A stretch of DNA of 64,000 nt from Lingula anatina (taxonomy: Eukaryota > Brachiopoda > Lingulata > Lingulida > Lingulidae): the NCBI RefSeq assembly GCF_001039355.2, contig NW_019775957.1:53200-117199 (forward strand), read 5' to 3'. Positions 49,388 through 61,591 of the stretch are shown one piece after another. The notes under the pieces are model-generated. The model searched no databases, was not told the DNA's origin, and worked only from the letters and a program-made list of their open reading frames with translations. The number at the start of each line of letters is the position of its first letter. Within the stretch, counting starts at the first letter, position 1. A program made the position numbers and the translations under genes.

Positions 49388-51497
49388 CGTGATGTATGTA
49401 TTATTCATTTACAATTAGGCTTCGTTCACATGGAATGTCTATTTTCTAAAAATCTATTTTCTATTCGCGCTATCTTATGATCACGGTCTGTGCCCTGAAT
49501 ATCCCGCCGCGTAATTACTGGCAGCGCGAGCCAGTTACTTAAAGTAACTTATAGTTACTTTAAGTAGCTGCCAGTAATTACGCCGCGGGATATTCAGGGC
49601 ACAGACCGTGATCATAAGACATACCGCGAATAGAAAATAGAATTTAGAAAATAGACATTGCATGTGAATGAAGCCTTAAGCTTAACTGCTTACTACTGTC
49701 TGTGCATCACATCAATGTGAATTACATTCAGGTACAGGAAATCCATCTGAAGAGCTAAGCAAGTCTGTTACCAACATTCACAAGGATTCTCCAACAGATT
49801 TTTTGAACAAGACAGTGGTTCCAGTTATCCATGTGCAAGACCCAGATGGAAGTGATCAGACCTTTAACAACACGTTCTCACAGGAAACCAGGGGTGCTAA
49901 CAAAGCAATACTTGCATGTAAGCTGAAGTGTTTTTCACCTTACTTCTTGCTATTGGTAAAAATTAGCTCTACTGTAAAAGCAGCAAACCTTGATAAGATA
50001 CTTATCTTATCTTATACTTATCTTAAAGATACTGGTTAAGTTAGTAGTTACTAACAATGCAATCAAGAACTGAACCTCTCTCACTGGTGTATGCAGAAAA
50101 GGGGGAATTATACTTGCATATAAAAAGAAACATCTGTATTCTACAATGTGCGTTTAGTGAGTTTTGCTCATCTGTTGTATTCCAAGATTCCTGGTTGAAA
50201 TTGACCCAACTATGAATACCAAGTTTTAAGTTCCTAATGCGGCATTCTTTTTATTAATATTAGCTCGTTTAATCTTGTCATTTTGGTCTGTGATGTTGCC
50301 ACTGCATTTGTCTGCTTATGTGGGTTTCAATCAAAATATTCTTAAAGGCAAATACTAGGTTGTTATTTCCTAACTTTTTTATCTCAGACTCCAAGCGCCA
50401 TACCCTCCATGGTAGCTGTGTGCCCAAGGAAGTAAAGGCAGACCTGAAAGAGGGCAGGTATGACAGAGTACAGGAATTTCTGGATCAACAGAGGGCTAAA
50501 GAGAGGAAAGATGACACTGTACCAGCACACATAATTGACATGTACAAGCACATGACAAGAGAGGTAATGCAACTGCTGACTGCCATTTAACACTAAACAC
50601 TTATGAGTAGGGCTGTAATTCCGCCTTGGGATATTGCATTTAGATTGGCCAAATTTTATAAATATCCACACTGTGTATCAAACGTAATAATTTTTTTTAA
50701 TAAATAAAAGAAATTCAACATAAAAGAAGTCACCCAATCATATACATACATATATGTGAGAGTGGTTTTGCCACATTTTAAGTTTTTTGTTGTTGTTTAA
50801 AATTACGTATGAAATCACATCTTTCTAACTAAACCCAACAAATACGGCCATTTAGTTTCAAATAGCATAACTTAAAGGTAAAGTCTCATATCTCCCGAAA
50901 AAATATTTGAACAGATATTTTCTGCGTTCTTCCTATATGCTATATATAACCCTTGGTCATTTTCAGCAGCCCTCATTAAAAATTTTTATGCTATTGCGAA
51001 TGCAGCAGTTTTGTATCATACATTTCTAAGTCATTTGAGAAACTGGAAGGACAGAGAAAAAGGTCAGGTTTACGACCAAAAATATGAAAAAGGTGCAGTT
51101 TTAAAGCTGTTTTTGCAGACATAGTGATTTATTTGGTTTTTTCCTTGACATGATGACTTTGTTTGAGTTGTATAAGAAACATGGAATCTATGAATGCTTC
51201 AGATGCAACTTTATGGGATGGGCTTAATATTCCCGTAAATTATTTTCTAGATAGATAAATGAAGGTGCACAGATGCACGTGTAGCACTGATTACTTGTAA
51301 CAGCTATTTAATTTTCCTTTCAGGACTTAATCAAAACTGTGTGGTCCCAGAAGGAGCAGTTAGTTAAGAAAGATCAGTACATAAAAGACATGGAAAACTA
51401 CATAGATACCATGTTATTGAGAATAATGGATACAGCCCCAAAGTTGCTTCAAGTTCCTTATAATGTCAAAAATATAAAGGAAAAGAAGAAAAAATGA
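44899..51497 (+). CDS. RAB11FIP2: Class I Rab11 family-interacting protein (RAB11FIP1/2/5-like)
   Basis: Eleven coding exons: 44899-44929, 45174-45212, 46111-46210, 46737-46868, 47039-47211, 47442-47587, 47943-48035, 48379-48508, 49732-49917, 50388-50563 and 51324-51497. All phases agree; 459 residues. Class I FIPs link active Rab11 to recycling-endosome transport; their C2 domain binds acidic phospholipids. The N-terminus MWTPTHVQIT and the core SDAFATIQLGDEKFRTSVKT, PEWHEECDL and VYHRSFVGLDDFLGQVTI form the C2 domain (about 1-115). A Lys-rich stretch and a long Ser/Pro/Asn-rich disordered middle follow. The C-terminal coiled coil and Rab11-binding domain include KKDQYIKDMENYIDTMLLRI and the terminal LLQVPYN. 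Length is nearest human FIP2 (512), but an invertebrate pre-duplication form is equally possible. Intron 8 holds the insertion and transposons described separately. Confidence 0.92.
47231..47294. repeat. (ATT)n microsatellite in a Rab11-FIP intron
   Basis: About 21 uninterrupted trinucleotide units, just after the exon ending at 47211. Confidence 0.97.
48653..49035 (+). repeat. 95-bp direct duplication flanking a 198-bp copy of DNAJC21 intron DNA
   Basis: Bases 48653-48747 are repeated at 48941-49035. Between them, 48745-48942 matches 38028-38225 (an intron of DNAJC21 block A, same plus-strand orientation) with one difference seen by eye, and matches block B less well. The borders share microhomology: AGG at the left and CA at the right. 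No inverted ends, poly-A or transposon signature is present in the copied piece. The 95-bp repeat includes the first 27 bases of the transposon at 49009, so the event came after that transposon inserted. Confidence 0.9.
49009..49312. mobile_element. ~304-bp non-autonomous DNA transposon, 5-bp target duplication TGAAT
   Basis: The left end CAGTGGTAGATTTAGAG and the right end (reverse complement CAGGAGTTGATCCAGGA) are degenerate inverted copies of a CAGTGGNGGATCCAG-type terminus. TGAAT flanks both sides (49004-49008 and 49313-49317). The interior has C-, A- and G-runs and no coding capacity. Confidence 0.7.
49349..49387. repeat. (GT)n(GA)n microsatellite
   Basis: A short GT run (to 49360) followed by about 13 GA units, in Rab11-FIP intron 8. 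Confidence 0.95.
49418..49675. mobile_element. Palindromic Harbinger-like MITE, TTA target duplication
   Basis: Almost the whole 258 bp folds back on itself. Both arms include GGCTTCGTTCACATG-like tips, the block TGATCACGGTCTGTGCCCTG, and GTAATTACTGGCAGC near the centre, with AAGTAACT in the loop. TTA flanks both sides (49415-49417 and 49676-49678), as in PIF/Harbinger elements. It has no coding capacity. Confidence 0.82.
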
Positions 51498-54400
51498 CAC
51501 AAAAATTTATGAAATTCAATAAAGAGCAGCACTATGTGGAGAATTTCTTAACCTTATTTACCTGCATTTTCTGCTCTTAGTATGTGAGTCTTTTGTATAT
51601 TTGGTTATTTTGTTATTTTATTAATTTTATTAAAATGTTTTGTATTGTGAAAAAATTGAGTTAATTTATATATCCTCAAGTAAAACAATAGATTTTGTAG
51701 CAGTTGAGGGAGATCTGGCAGAATTTTTTTTAAGTAAACCCACCAGGAAATCTGTTTTGAAAAATTAATCAGTAAGTTTTTTTTTTAAGTGCAATACGAT
51801 TTTCAATCCATTCTGTATATCAAGTTGCTTATCAGCATTGTTTAAAACCATACATGTCAAACATTGAACTTTATCTCATGTGGTATCTAGAGGCAGCTTA
51901 GTGTCAGTGGACATATCCAAATTGAAAGTAAGATTTAATTATGTGTAAAATATGTAAAAAAAAAAATATAGCAATTATGTTGTTGTCAGAGGTAGTAGAC
52001 AGCGTAATATCATTAACTGTACAGAACTGTTCAGTGAAGTGCATTTTATAGCCAGTATAAAGGCAAATAGATAATTACCAGTGGTCACATCCTGTCAACG
52101 TTTACAGTATCACAGAAAGTAAGAGGACTTTAGATTATTTTAACTATTTAAGTGTGATAAATGTGGATTGCACATGGGATAGAGTGAATATGTACTGCTA
52201 GTCCAAACAACTGGCATATGTTGTCAAATGTATTTTTCTCATTCATTCATGTGTGTAAGTATGTAACTTTAATATTTTATGTTAGTTTTTCATAGTATTA
52301 AATACTAGGGGTATAGAAAGCAACAGTATAATCAGTCCTTTTGTCCCTGGTTAAGCAAATTAGTTTAAGAATTGCTTCCCAGTATGGCATCTTTTTTTTT
52401 TTTTTTCCTCAGTTCAGGCCTTATTAATGGATGAGTTTACAAACACTACCCACAGATCTTTTGGCACAAAAGCCCATATTAACCACATAATACACAAATT
52501 ATTAAACACACCCTTAAGTATTTACCACTGCCAAAGTGATTCCTAGCACCAACACTCATCCGCTCTGATAGTAGTAAATACTTATATGGTGTGTTGGTTA
52601 ACTCGTGGGTTATGTGGTAAATATGGGTGTTAGTGCTTAAAAATCTGCAGGTAGTTTTAGTAAATGCCTAATCTGTTAATAAGGCCTGCAGTTTAACTGT
52701 ATGCATGTGGTGGAGAATATTTTACAGTGTTTGGTGCTAGCTTGATGCAAGTTAGTCATGGATTTTATGTTAATTGTTCTGCACTCTGATTTGGAAAGAT
52801 TTCTGATGGGTAAACTTAATTTTAAGTTTAAAAAACTGGTTACATCAGCATATCAGCTTTCGGGATGTTACTTTGACATTTTAACCTTTGATTTTATAAT
52901 TCAAACCTAGGTTTTATGTCACATATTCAGTTTTATTTTGAAATGATAGGGCAATTCAAAAGGGTAAAATTACGGGATTGGTAGAGTTTCAACAGTTTAA
53001 CTGTGAATATCAGTGCTGAAGTATTTGTGTATTAACATTTTTTGCATGTTACTGTGCTTTTTGTAATGTTTAGGGGAGAATACTTTTTTGAACATTGTAA
53101 TAATGATCATGTTTTTTTCCTGGAAAAATATTAGTAGGTTTATGTGAAATCCCAAAGTCTTCTTAGATAAACCAAAAGAAGTAATAGAAACAAATCTTGC
53201 CAAATCGTCATCATATATAATATTTCAATGAAAAACACTCATGTATTATTAATATAGCTATTAAGATCAAGCAATATGAAGAGATATAGGTCTTCCATGC
53301 TTTTCCAAATTTGCTCAAATTTTTTTCTAGTTTCATTAAAATGTAGGATATTCAATGTGCCAATTTTGACAATCCATACAGGTTTTGACAAATATGGGAA
53401 GAAGTTTACATTATTAGTTATTGAAAAGTCTATTTCAAATTTAATAATATTATATTTGATAAAAAATTGTCCTAAATGATTGAATACTGTCAAGTTTTAT
53501 GAAGTATTTTAATAATATGCTCTGCTGCTGCATGCAGTACATTTAAGTAAAAGTACTTCATTTGAGTGTTTTGAAGCATGTTCAATAAAATACTGACATC
53601 AAATTAACGCATTGCTTTATTTTCTTTAATACTCCCAGAGCATAAGCCTTTTACTTAAACATTACACATTCAAGTCTGAAGGGCAACATGTTTTTTTCTT
53701 GCTATAACCACTGGTTGGATAAATAGTTGCAAATATTTTTTTACGAACCAACATACCAAAATGCAAGTTTGTTAAATTGTGGTGGACTTCCAAACCAAAA
53801 TAAAACTTCCCAGAACAAATTAAAAAAAAGCCCCAGTGTCACCTTTACAAGTTTTGAAAACATTTGCACCAGGACTTGAGCAATATGGCAAATTTAGAGA
53901 AAAGTGTTTTATAGTTGTCCTGCACATCAACATGTAAGCCCCAGGAGAACAATGACATTTAATGCCATATCTCTGCACCCAGTTTTGTTTATTTCATGCT
54001 GCAAGTTGAAATGTATTAGCTTGGTTTCCTTTTGAAAATATTTCTTCTAATAATTCACCTCTCTGGTAATTCTGTGATCCATTAACCCTGAGAGGAGTTC
54101 CTCAATAGCCATTGTAAGATGCTTTTTACTGATCCAATAATGACATAATAACAACTCAGTATTTAGCTTTGCTAATCTGTTAATATTCTCCAATGATGTT
54201 AATTTAAGCTCTGTAAAGGAATAAATGGAATTCTCTTCAGTTCATTGCATTCACAGCCTGTCCATTGATTGGTGGTATCAAGTCCATTAAGTATAAGTAC
54301 ATAATTCAATTGCCTTTTAATCTGAAAAATAAAGTTAAATTATTTTTAAACATATTGTTGTATAGCTGCCACAGATTGTTGAATTATATTTGTAAAAGAA

Positions 54401-54933
54401 ATAACCTATCTAGATCACCGGACAAAATAAATATGCAAACATGTTATATTAAAACACTTATTCAGACGGTTATGGGGTGACCACTATATTAAACATTGGT
54501 TATTTCCAAATACAAATCAAGTGTGCAGATATCCCTACTATTAACATGCATGTATATAACTTCCACATCCACACAGACAATGGATTAAGTGAAAACCTAT
54601 CACAGCATGGAAATGCGCAGATATAAACCCATTACTAATGCATTTTGTTTTTATCAGTCCACGGGGTTAACAAAGGTCAAATGACAACAAGGGTCATGTT
54701 ACAAATTAAGATATTATATGTGACCAATGGATAAGACTTGGATTTACATCCATACTTTTCCCTCTCAGAAGTCAATAATCGTATATATAATTTCTAATGT
54801 TATAAACAAGCACAGTAAACACAGTCAAAGATGACGTGACTTCCTTGTAAACAAGCTCCAGCTTGTAATCCATATTATAAATAAGAGTAACCTCCCCATA
54901 ATAAGGTCTTCACGTACTTTCATTAGATTAGGA
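51498..54933. other. Convergent 3' UTRs of the Rab11-FIP gene and NUPR1
   Basis: No coding exon is visible. The stretch is AT-rich with homopolymer runs, typical of 3' UTR. The plus-strand AATAAA at 53584-53589 and the minus-strand AATAAA (TTTATT at about 53617-53622) lie only about 30 bases apart, so the two transcripts may end almost tail to tail. Confidence 0.45.
51518..51523 (+). terminator. Proximal polyadenylation signal of the Rab11-FIP gene
   Basis: AATAAA begins 21 bases after the stop codon. A second AATAAA lies at 53584-53589, so short and roughly 2.1-kb 3' UTRs are both possible. Confidence 0.5.
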
Positions 54934-55158
54934 CTAATTTCCATCACTTTTCTTGGTCACTGGATGTGGTTTCTGATCCCGCTGTTTGTGAGAGTTATTG
55001 ACGAGTTTCTGCACAGTCTTCCTCGTGTGGCCCGAAGGGTCGTGGTGATTCGTGTGCTGCTCTGCTTCTTTCTTTGAACGCCCCTTACCACTGTTTGAAG
55101 ACATGTACTTATCTTGCTCATAGTTATAATGTTCTAACTCATCCTCCCCTGGATCCAT
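54934..55158 (-). CDS. NUPR1: NUPR1 (p8/COM1), stress-response nuclear protein
   Basis: A 74-residue single-exon ORF (ATG at 55158, TAG at 54934). NUPR1 is a small, intrinsically disordered, HMG-like nuclear protein induced by cell stress that acts as a transcription cofactor. The acidic N-terminus with an aromatic patch (DELEHYNYEQDKYMSS) is followed by the family core GKGRSKKEAEQHTNHHDPSG (24-43), HTRKTVQKLVNNS and a basic tail; the human equivalent has GRKGRTKREAAANTN. The GRSKKEA and TN..PSGH..K positions are conserved. The first acidic residues are shorter than in human (82). It converges on the Rab11-FIP gene. The promoter has a TATA box and CRE (55238-55260), which fits stress induction. 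Confidence 0.88.
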   Translation of the reverse strand: MDPGEDELEHYNYEQDKYMSSNSGKGRSKKEAEQHTNHHDPSGHTRKTVQKLVNNSHKQRDQKPHPVTKKSDGN

Positions 55159-55237
55159 CCTAACTTTTTACTGGAAACGTGCTCTCCCTCCGAGAAAAAA
55201 TATGGGCCTGAGCTGCGAATTGAGCAACGTGGCTGTG

Positions 55238-55260
55238 TTTATATATAGTGCGTGACGTCA
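55238..55260 (-). promoter_or_regulatory. NUPR1 core promoter: TATA box and perfect CRE
   Basis: On the minus strand, TATATATAAA (55247-55238) lies 80-89 bases upstream of the ATG, and the palindromic CRE TGACGTCA (55260-55253) is just upstream of it. Transcription should start near 55.21 kb. A CRE binds CREB/ATF family factors, matching the known stress responsiveness of NUPR1 in mammals. Confidence 0.75.
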
Positions 55261-55661
55261 CATTCGGTCATGTGCGCACGTAAAGTTCGCTGCTCGGTCT
55301 TTTCCGGAGTCCCTTGCCGATAGTCTACGAGGCCGTCTCGTGAACGGATCATCTTGAAAAATTAGGATTTGCGTGTTAGTTCAAAATAGTTTTTATTGAA
55401 AAAACATTTTATCTTAGTGGTCATACATGGTAATAATCAATCAGTTACAGCCAACATTGGTTATGCTGAAACTGAATTTTGATTTCACACTCCTCAAATA
55501 GGCCCCTATATATTTTTTCACGCGATATAAAAATGCAAGGAGTATGCAACGTACACGTAATTTCACCCAACAACAAAAATGAGTCGTTGTAGAATTATCA
55601 TATAAGCCTACATAGAGCCAAGGATATTGATAGGATGTAGGTGTACATGCTCACCGACACC

Positions 55662-55693
<32 letters not shown>

Positions 55694-57710
55694 TCATATA
55701 GGCCCTACTGTAGGCCTAATCTTCTTAGTTTATCCGTAACCTGATCAAATAGCAAAGCTCTTTTTGTTTTGACACCAAAAATCACTTACTTTTCCTTTAA
55801 GTAGGCCTACTTTTCCTTTTGCGTAACCCGAATCCCCATGAATATTATGATAGAACAGGCGCTTTTAATGTAAGTTCCCAGATTAACAGTATTTTCCAAA
55901 TTAAATGGCGTGGTTTATGAAAACATCTGTTCATGATGTTTACTTAATAATATCAATGCATTAGTATAGACAATCATTCAATATATTTTCCTAGTGTATA
56001 AAATAAAAATGTCTGTCGTAACAGGTTTTCGTGGAGACAACAGACGTGTATAACATTCAAATCGTGCCTAGACTGTATTTCAAGTGTAATATTGTTTTTT
56101 TTATTCATGGCTTCCATGTTGCACTCGACCGTATTCAAAGACACAATTGTTGCACTGCGGAAAACATAGATCATAATGAGAAGTAAGTCTTAACTGCGTC
56201 ATCCTCATGAAGAATCAGTTTTTCTCTGATGAGGGAAAATCAAAACTCTTATTAAAAGCATATTTAAAGCAATTTGATTAAAAGCTGTTTCATTCGTAGA
56301 GGTTGAGTGCCACCAATATCTTAGGGTAAGTGCCACCAATGTCTTAGGGTAGAAAATATCACTTGTTAAATTATGCTATTTCAAGAAAAAATTACTCCTG
56401 TTTTTATTTTAAAACCAAAAAGGCTTTATAAGAATAACGATAATAGCCTTAAAAAAACAATAAGCATAAATTATTTTATAATTTGGTCTAGAACAAATGC
56501 GTGTTCCACAAGAGGAAATTTATATGTTTATTACTGGCGAAATAAAATTTGCATGTATATTGATCTGCTCGTTCGTTCGTTTGTTTGTTTGTTTGTGGTC
56601 AAATTTTTGTTTCACGACAGAGGCCACGATTTTAAAGATTTGGGTTTCAGGAAATGTTTGTATATTGATTGGTTACTGGTCTAGGATGAACCTTTTTCAG
56701 AAAGAAAATACATATCGTTAATGGAAAAATTCAAAGTTTTCAAATTAACAAGGGCAAAGCCCATTAATAATTTTACAATATTCTGTTTTTTTTTTAATTT
56801 TTGGTGTTATCACATCAAATTCCATGAGGTAATAACACAGTAGGTCATGACTTCTTCAAATTTACCAAGTTTCAGCCAGAGGATCATGCTTTTGTCTATA
56901 TAATTTTTCACGTTTTGATATTTATATGTGAAATCACATGGACATTTTTTTAAAATTCTGTATTTTTTTTAGTTTATGGTGTAATCACATCAAATTATAA
57001 AGTTATGTAAAGTGATACTGCGCGATGACTTTTTTCCAACTTACCAAGTTCCATCCAGAGAATCATGTTTGTTGTCTATGTTATTATTATTTCTTTTTAA
57101 GTTTTGAAATTAACATGTGAAATCCCATAGACAACTTTTTAATAAAATGGCGTTTTACTGGCACCCAAGGACGGTAGATTCTTGGATAATAGTTCGCAAT
57201 TCCTAGCTCAGCGAGCAATTTTATTTTAATTTTCAATTAAATTTTGATCATTAAAGGAAGAAAAAAACAAATGATAGAAGACAAAAGCAGATTTTTCTCT
57301 ATTGCGAACTTTTGACACAACTTTAGATTTGTAAGAAACACACTTGACAAGTTTAAATCCCAACACACACGCACGCGCATACACACATACATGCCACAAA
57401 TTGAGTTCTAGCAACAGGTCCTACCCTTTGTAATAACCAGCCGGTAGGTTATTCAGGTTCTTAGATTTCTTTTTCACCAGTAAGACAACCGAGACAGGCA
57501 GCTTTTCTACATGGTTTATTTAACTGACTGTTGGCCTACAACTAAGGTCTCTGCTCTCTCTCTCTCTCTCCATTTCGCTCTCTCTATAAGTATCTACATG
57601 TATATCTGTATGTCTCTATCTATATGCCCCTCTCCCCCTCTCTGTGGCTTGGTTGCTGCTTTTATACTTGATTCTAATTTACATTTTAAATGAACTTTTA
57701 TAACTGATAT
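55261..57710. other. Intergenic DNA with simple repeats and a diverged tandem duplication
   Basis: No gene recognised. It contains a poly-T run (55663-55692), a 24-bp near-tandem pair around 56305-56352 (GTGCCACCAAT..CTTAGGGTA twice), a GTTT run near 56578-56595, CA/CG-rich and CT microsatellites near 57363-57390 and 57552-57575, and the tandem duplication at 56770-57135. Confidence 0.5.
56770..57135. repeat. Diverged tandem duplication, unit ~185 bp
   Basis: Two head-to-tail units share, in order, TTTGGTGTTATCACATCAAATT (second: TTATGGTGTAATCACATC), a GATGACTT-like piece, TTACCAAGTT, CCAGAG, ATCATG, TTGTCTAT and ATGTGAAATC. The divergence is substantial, so the duplication is old. Confidence 0.7.
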
Positions 57711-59244
57711 AGTCAGGCGGCTAAGTCCAAATTATATCCAGAATTGTGCAAAAGTTGATAAAAGCATGAAAATTTCCATGGTGAATGACCATTGGGTGTT
57801 TGTCAATTTTGGATCGGGTGGCAACTCCAAAATTCACAAGTATCCGGATGAGCGGCTTTCTTAAATACGCTGACTAAGCATTTTATGTGCATTCAGATTT
57901 CACCAAAACGAGCACTACCAGTACTAATTATGATTTCATTAATAGATTTAAAAAACGTACGCTCACTGTGCACATCTATGAGAGCAATGAGACGTCACTA
58001 TGACGTCATTGGGTGATATTGCATAATATAGAATGACAAATATCTACTTTCTCCCATAGGAACAATAGTCGAACCCTACAATGTTTCTTTCCCGTAAATT
58101 TTTATTACAGAAATGCATCTTTTAGGGCTAGAAAGATAAAATAAGCTTTATTGCTACTTCCGAGACATTGAGCATTTATCAGTATGGCCGTCAATTTTTG
58201 GGGAAAAACAGACTTTATTTGTGGCTCTTGTGAATGTGTTTTCTGTCGGAAGATCACAGTAGGGTAGAAGACTATATCCTACCACGTCACGTCCCTGTAT
58301 ACCCCCCCAAAAAATGCCGCCAAAACATAGGGTAGAGGCAGAGGGTAAAGAAAATCAGGAAAATCAGCATATTTCTGGTATAATCAGTCTAATTAACGGC
58401 ATCTTCTTTTTTGATTTTTCCGTTCATTGGGGTTTTTCCGTTAGCCATTCTCCTACACTACCATTATCTGCTTGTTAAATATTCATCTTTCGTAAGCCCT
58501 CCAAGTAGTCAAGTTGCCACTCAAATTGGTCCCAAATTTGAACAAGGCTATGTTGTTTTCTGTAATTGTTTGAAAAAGAATTGTATTCTTTTGGGTTAGA
58601 AAAGTCAACTTAGCTTGGCTTTACTAACTTCTGGGACAATGACACTTTTTGTAACCCAAAATGGCTGCCAATTTTTACGTAAAAGGATATAAATATTCAT
58701 AGCGATTTACATCAAATTATATACAGTGCTTGTATATTCTCCATTTAAAAGTCTATTTGAATGTTTACAAATACAGATGTGGTGTGTATTAGGATTTTCC
58801 TTTACTTAATCTGCAAGTCCTTTTAATAGAAATAGCAAAATGGCCACCAAAACGGTACGGAAAAGGCAGGTAAAAAGATGGTAAATTATGTTTTTTTCAA
58901 CTGAAAAAAATTTTAAACTAATGAAATCTGCATATACATTGTTTGTCAGTAAAATATTACGCATGTGGTCAACACATGCAACATAATAAAACAGATTGGT
59001 TGACTGGATGCTACAAAAAGGAAAGGAAATATGTTCGTCAAACTTCTTCTTCGGTTAAGCAGTCAGTCATCTCTGATATATATATCAGCAGTAACCACTT
59101 AATGTTTGAAAAAATAAGGCTACTGACCAATGCAAGGGATTTCCAACTTTGGTTAGATTTTTGATTAGGCTTTTTTCAGCGAATCGTCCAGCCGTCATTT
59201 GAAAGCTGAAAGCTATCAGACCTTCAAGCAACACCTGACAGCGC

Positions 59245-60195
59245 TGACAGAGGAGAAGGCACTTTTCATATTCGTTCAACTAGGGGCTTCGTTTGCGGGA
59301 TATGGTCAGCGGTAGATCATTCGCGATCGGAGCAAGACGCGAAGGCAATTTACATATCTCCAGAGGGAGGTCGTTTGCGATCCGAGCGAGACGAGAAAGA
59401 AATTTTCATATTCGTTCAATTGATTTTGTTCGCGGAAGATTGGCAGCGTACAATCGTTACCGATCCAACCGAGACGCCAAGGCAATTTTCATACCTTTAG
59501 CGGGATGTCGCTTTCGATTCGAGGGAGACGAGAAAGCAATTTTCATATCCGCGCAAAGGACTTTCGTTAGCGGCAGATCGTCAGCGGGAGATGATTTCTT
59601 TTCCTTCTGCCTTTGGTGGGTTCAGGGGGTATAACAATAGCAAAGGTGTTTAAAACTAGTGTAATTCACATTCACAAATTTGCGTGTTTCCTTATTTTGA
59701 CCACGTGGGTGCTAAAAACCTTAGGAATATATGAGAAAGCCACACATATGGCGTGCAGAAACTGCACTGAGACTGAACGGACTCGGTATGATCAGTTTCA
59801 GTTGACAAACCGAATTCTCCCTTCATACCCTTAAGCTCATTTTAGCAACAAGGCACAGCACAAGTATGTAATGTAAAGGTATTTGGCGTAGCCCGTAGCC
59901 ACTTGCGATGTCATAAAATCGCACGGAGAACCTTATACGATTTCATTGTACGGCATCCGTAGCAAATGTCATATACCGGTAGACTTTAGCGATCCAAACG
60001 AGATGAAGAGGCAATTTTCATATCCTCAGCCGAATATCGTTATCGATCCGAGCGAGACGAGAAGGTAATTTTTATATTTGTTTTAGGGACTTCATCAGCA
60101 GAAGATCGTTAGCGGGAGTTAGTTGTGGATCCGAGCAAAACGATAAGGCAATTCGAATATCGTCAGAGGGAGATTGTCAGCGATGCCTGAGATGG
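59245..60195. repeat. CpG-rich tandem array of short and long units
   Basis: A core of about 40 bases, best seen as CGATCCGAGCGAGACGAGAA then GGCAATTTTCATATC, recurs about eight times (59.25-59.60 and 59.98-60.20 kb). Copies are separated by either about 10 bases (unit ~51) or about 45 bases containing CGTTAGCGGGAGAT-like pieces (unit ~84). A stretch of about 380 bases without the motif splits the array. CpG is far denser here than in the surrounding AT-rich DNA. The 113-codon ORF at 59293-59634 merely reads through it (repeats of GRSFAIRARRE). Confidence 0.78.
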
Positions 60196-60634
60196 TAACA
60201 ACTGACTACTGAATGTTAATTTTTTGCATTAAAATCCACGTGCTCTAGCAGTTCAGACTACCACCAAAAAGAAACTACCAAAATGAGTCTGTAATTAATT
60301 TTTTTAGATATTTTTTATTCTCCCTTCTTTGAAAATTATTCTTTTTTTTTCATTGCATTTTTTTTTATTTTTGAATGTCAAACAAGCTGATAATGATAGC
60401 TAAGGATCATGGCTAATTAAAAATCAAAATGAACAGAGAAATGGAAGGCGTTTTAATTAGACTAATTATACCAGTAATGGACTGACTTTACTGCTATACT
60501 TCATCCTCTCCTGTATGCGTTGACGGCCATTTTGGTTTTTCAATACCAGAAACGTGCTAGTATGCAGTCAATTATCTTACTGTGTTCTTACGACAGGAAA
60601 TACATTCACAAGAGTCTCAAATAAAGTATATCTG

Positions 60635-61591
60635 CATGGGCGTAACTAGGCATACGCACGGATGCACTGTGCGTACAATTTTTTGGCCAACCATGATATT
60701 ATTTTGTATAAATTAAGTGTATTTTTCACGGAATATAAAAGAAAATCCTCTGCTTATTAAAGTCACCTGTATGTACAAATCCTCTGTATCAATTGTATTA
60801 GGCACAATTGTTCTGACCCCCCCCCCCTTCCCCCCCGTCTTGCAAACTGAGATAAACAATGCCTGTAACCTTAACAGGTCCTATCTTAATCGTCCATCTA
60901 ACTGAAACTTCCTTTACCTCTTAATTGGAGGGTTCAGTGGCCTTCAACTCTTCTGTACCCTCTTTCTTGAGAATATCTGGCGATATTTATCTCAGGTAAA
61001 AATCTGCCTGAGTGTTATTTTCAAAGAGCAGCTCCTGCAACCCTGGGGGAAATAGATAAAATTTGGACACCAGGTTTAAGAAGGAGCTAGAGAAACAAAG
61101 GAAGAATTTTTCGTGCAAAGCTTCAAAGAATTTTGACACGGACTTGACCCAGCTTACCCCTCCAAACTAACAGGGTGACATGGGCAATTTTTACGAACAA
61201 ATAATTAAACTTGGATGTATCAGAGCTCTATCGTGTCGTACAATTGGTTGTTTTGGGGAGCCATGCATCCACATGTAAGGTGAATGAAACCGTATGTTAG
61301 TTCAACTCAGAGGTGGATCCAGGATTATATATTCGAAGGTGGTTCTACATATGCAAAGCTAGCCTCCTTTTAAATAAATATACCGTTCTGGGTAATAAGA
61401 ATATTGAAACTTTTTAAATTGCGAGAATATTTCTGACTGAATGATGATTTTATTATTAATGGAAATTAAGCTGCGATGTGTTGTACATATGCTGTAATTA
61501 CGCTGTCCTTCATCTCTTGTGTTAGTCTACATTTTGCTGGGAATTTTAAAAATCTGTGCGTACAATTTTTAAGGGTCTGGTTACGCCCCTG
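60635..61591 (-). mobile_element. 957-bp relative of the 165-bp MITE, nested in the foldback element
   Basis: Ends CATGGGCGTAAC at the left and GTTACGCCCCTG at the right, with a perfect 5-bp duplication ATCTG (60630-60634 and 61592-61596). The first ~105 bases and last ~55 bases match the short MITE at 43480 in reverse orientation; about 790 bases of interior are absent from the short one. The interior shows no transposase. It interrupts the right arm of the 57711-62125 element exactly: removing it and one ATCTG restores the pairing with 58.2 kb. Confidence 0.87.

Noticed and set aside
59293-59634. 113-codon ORF with repeated GRSFAIRARRE motifs
   Set aside because: It reads through the CpG-rich tandem array; there is no family similarity or splice context, and the repeat explains the periodic peptide.
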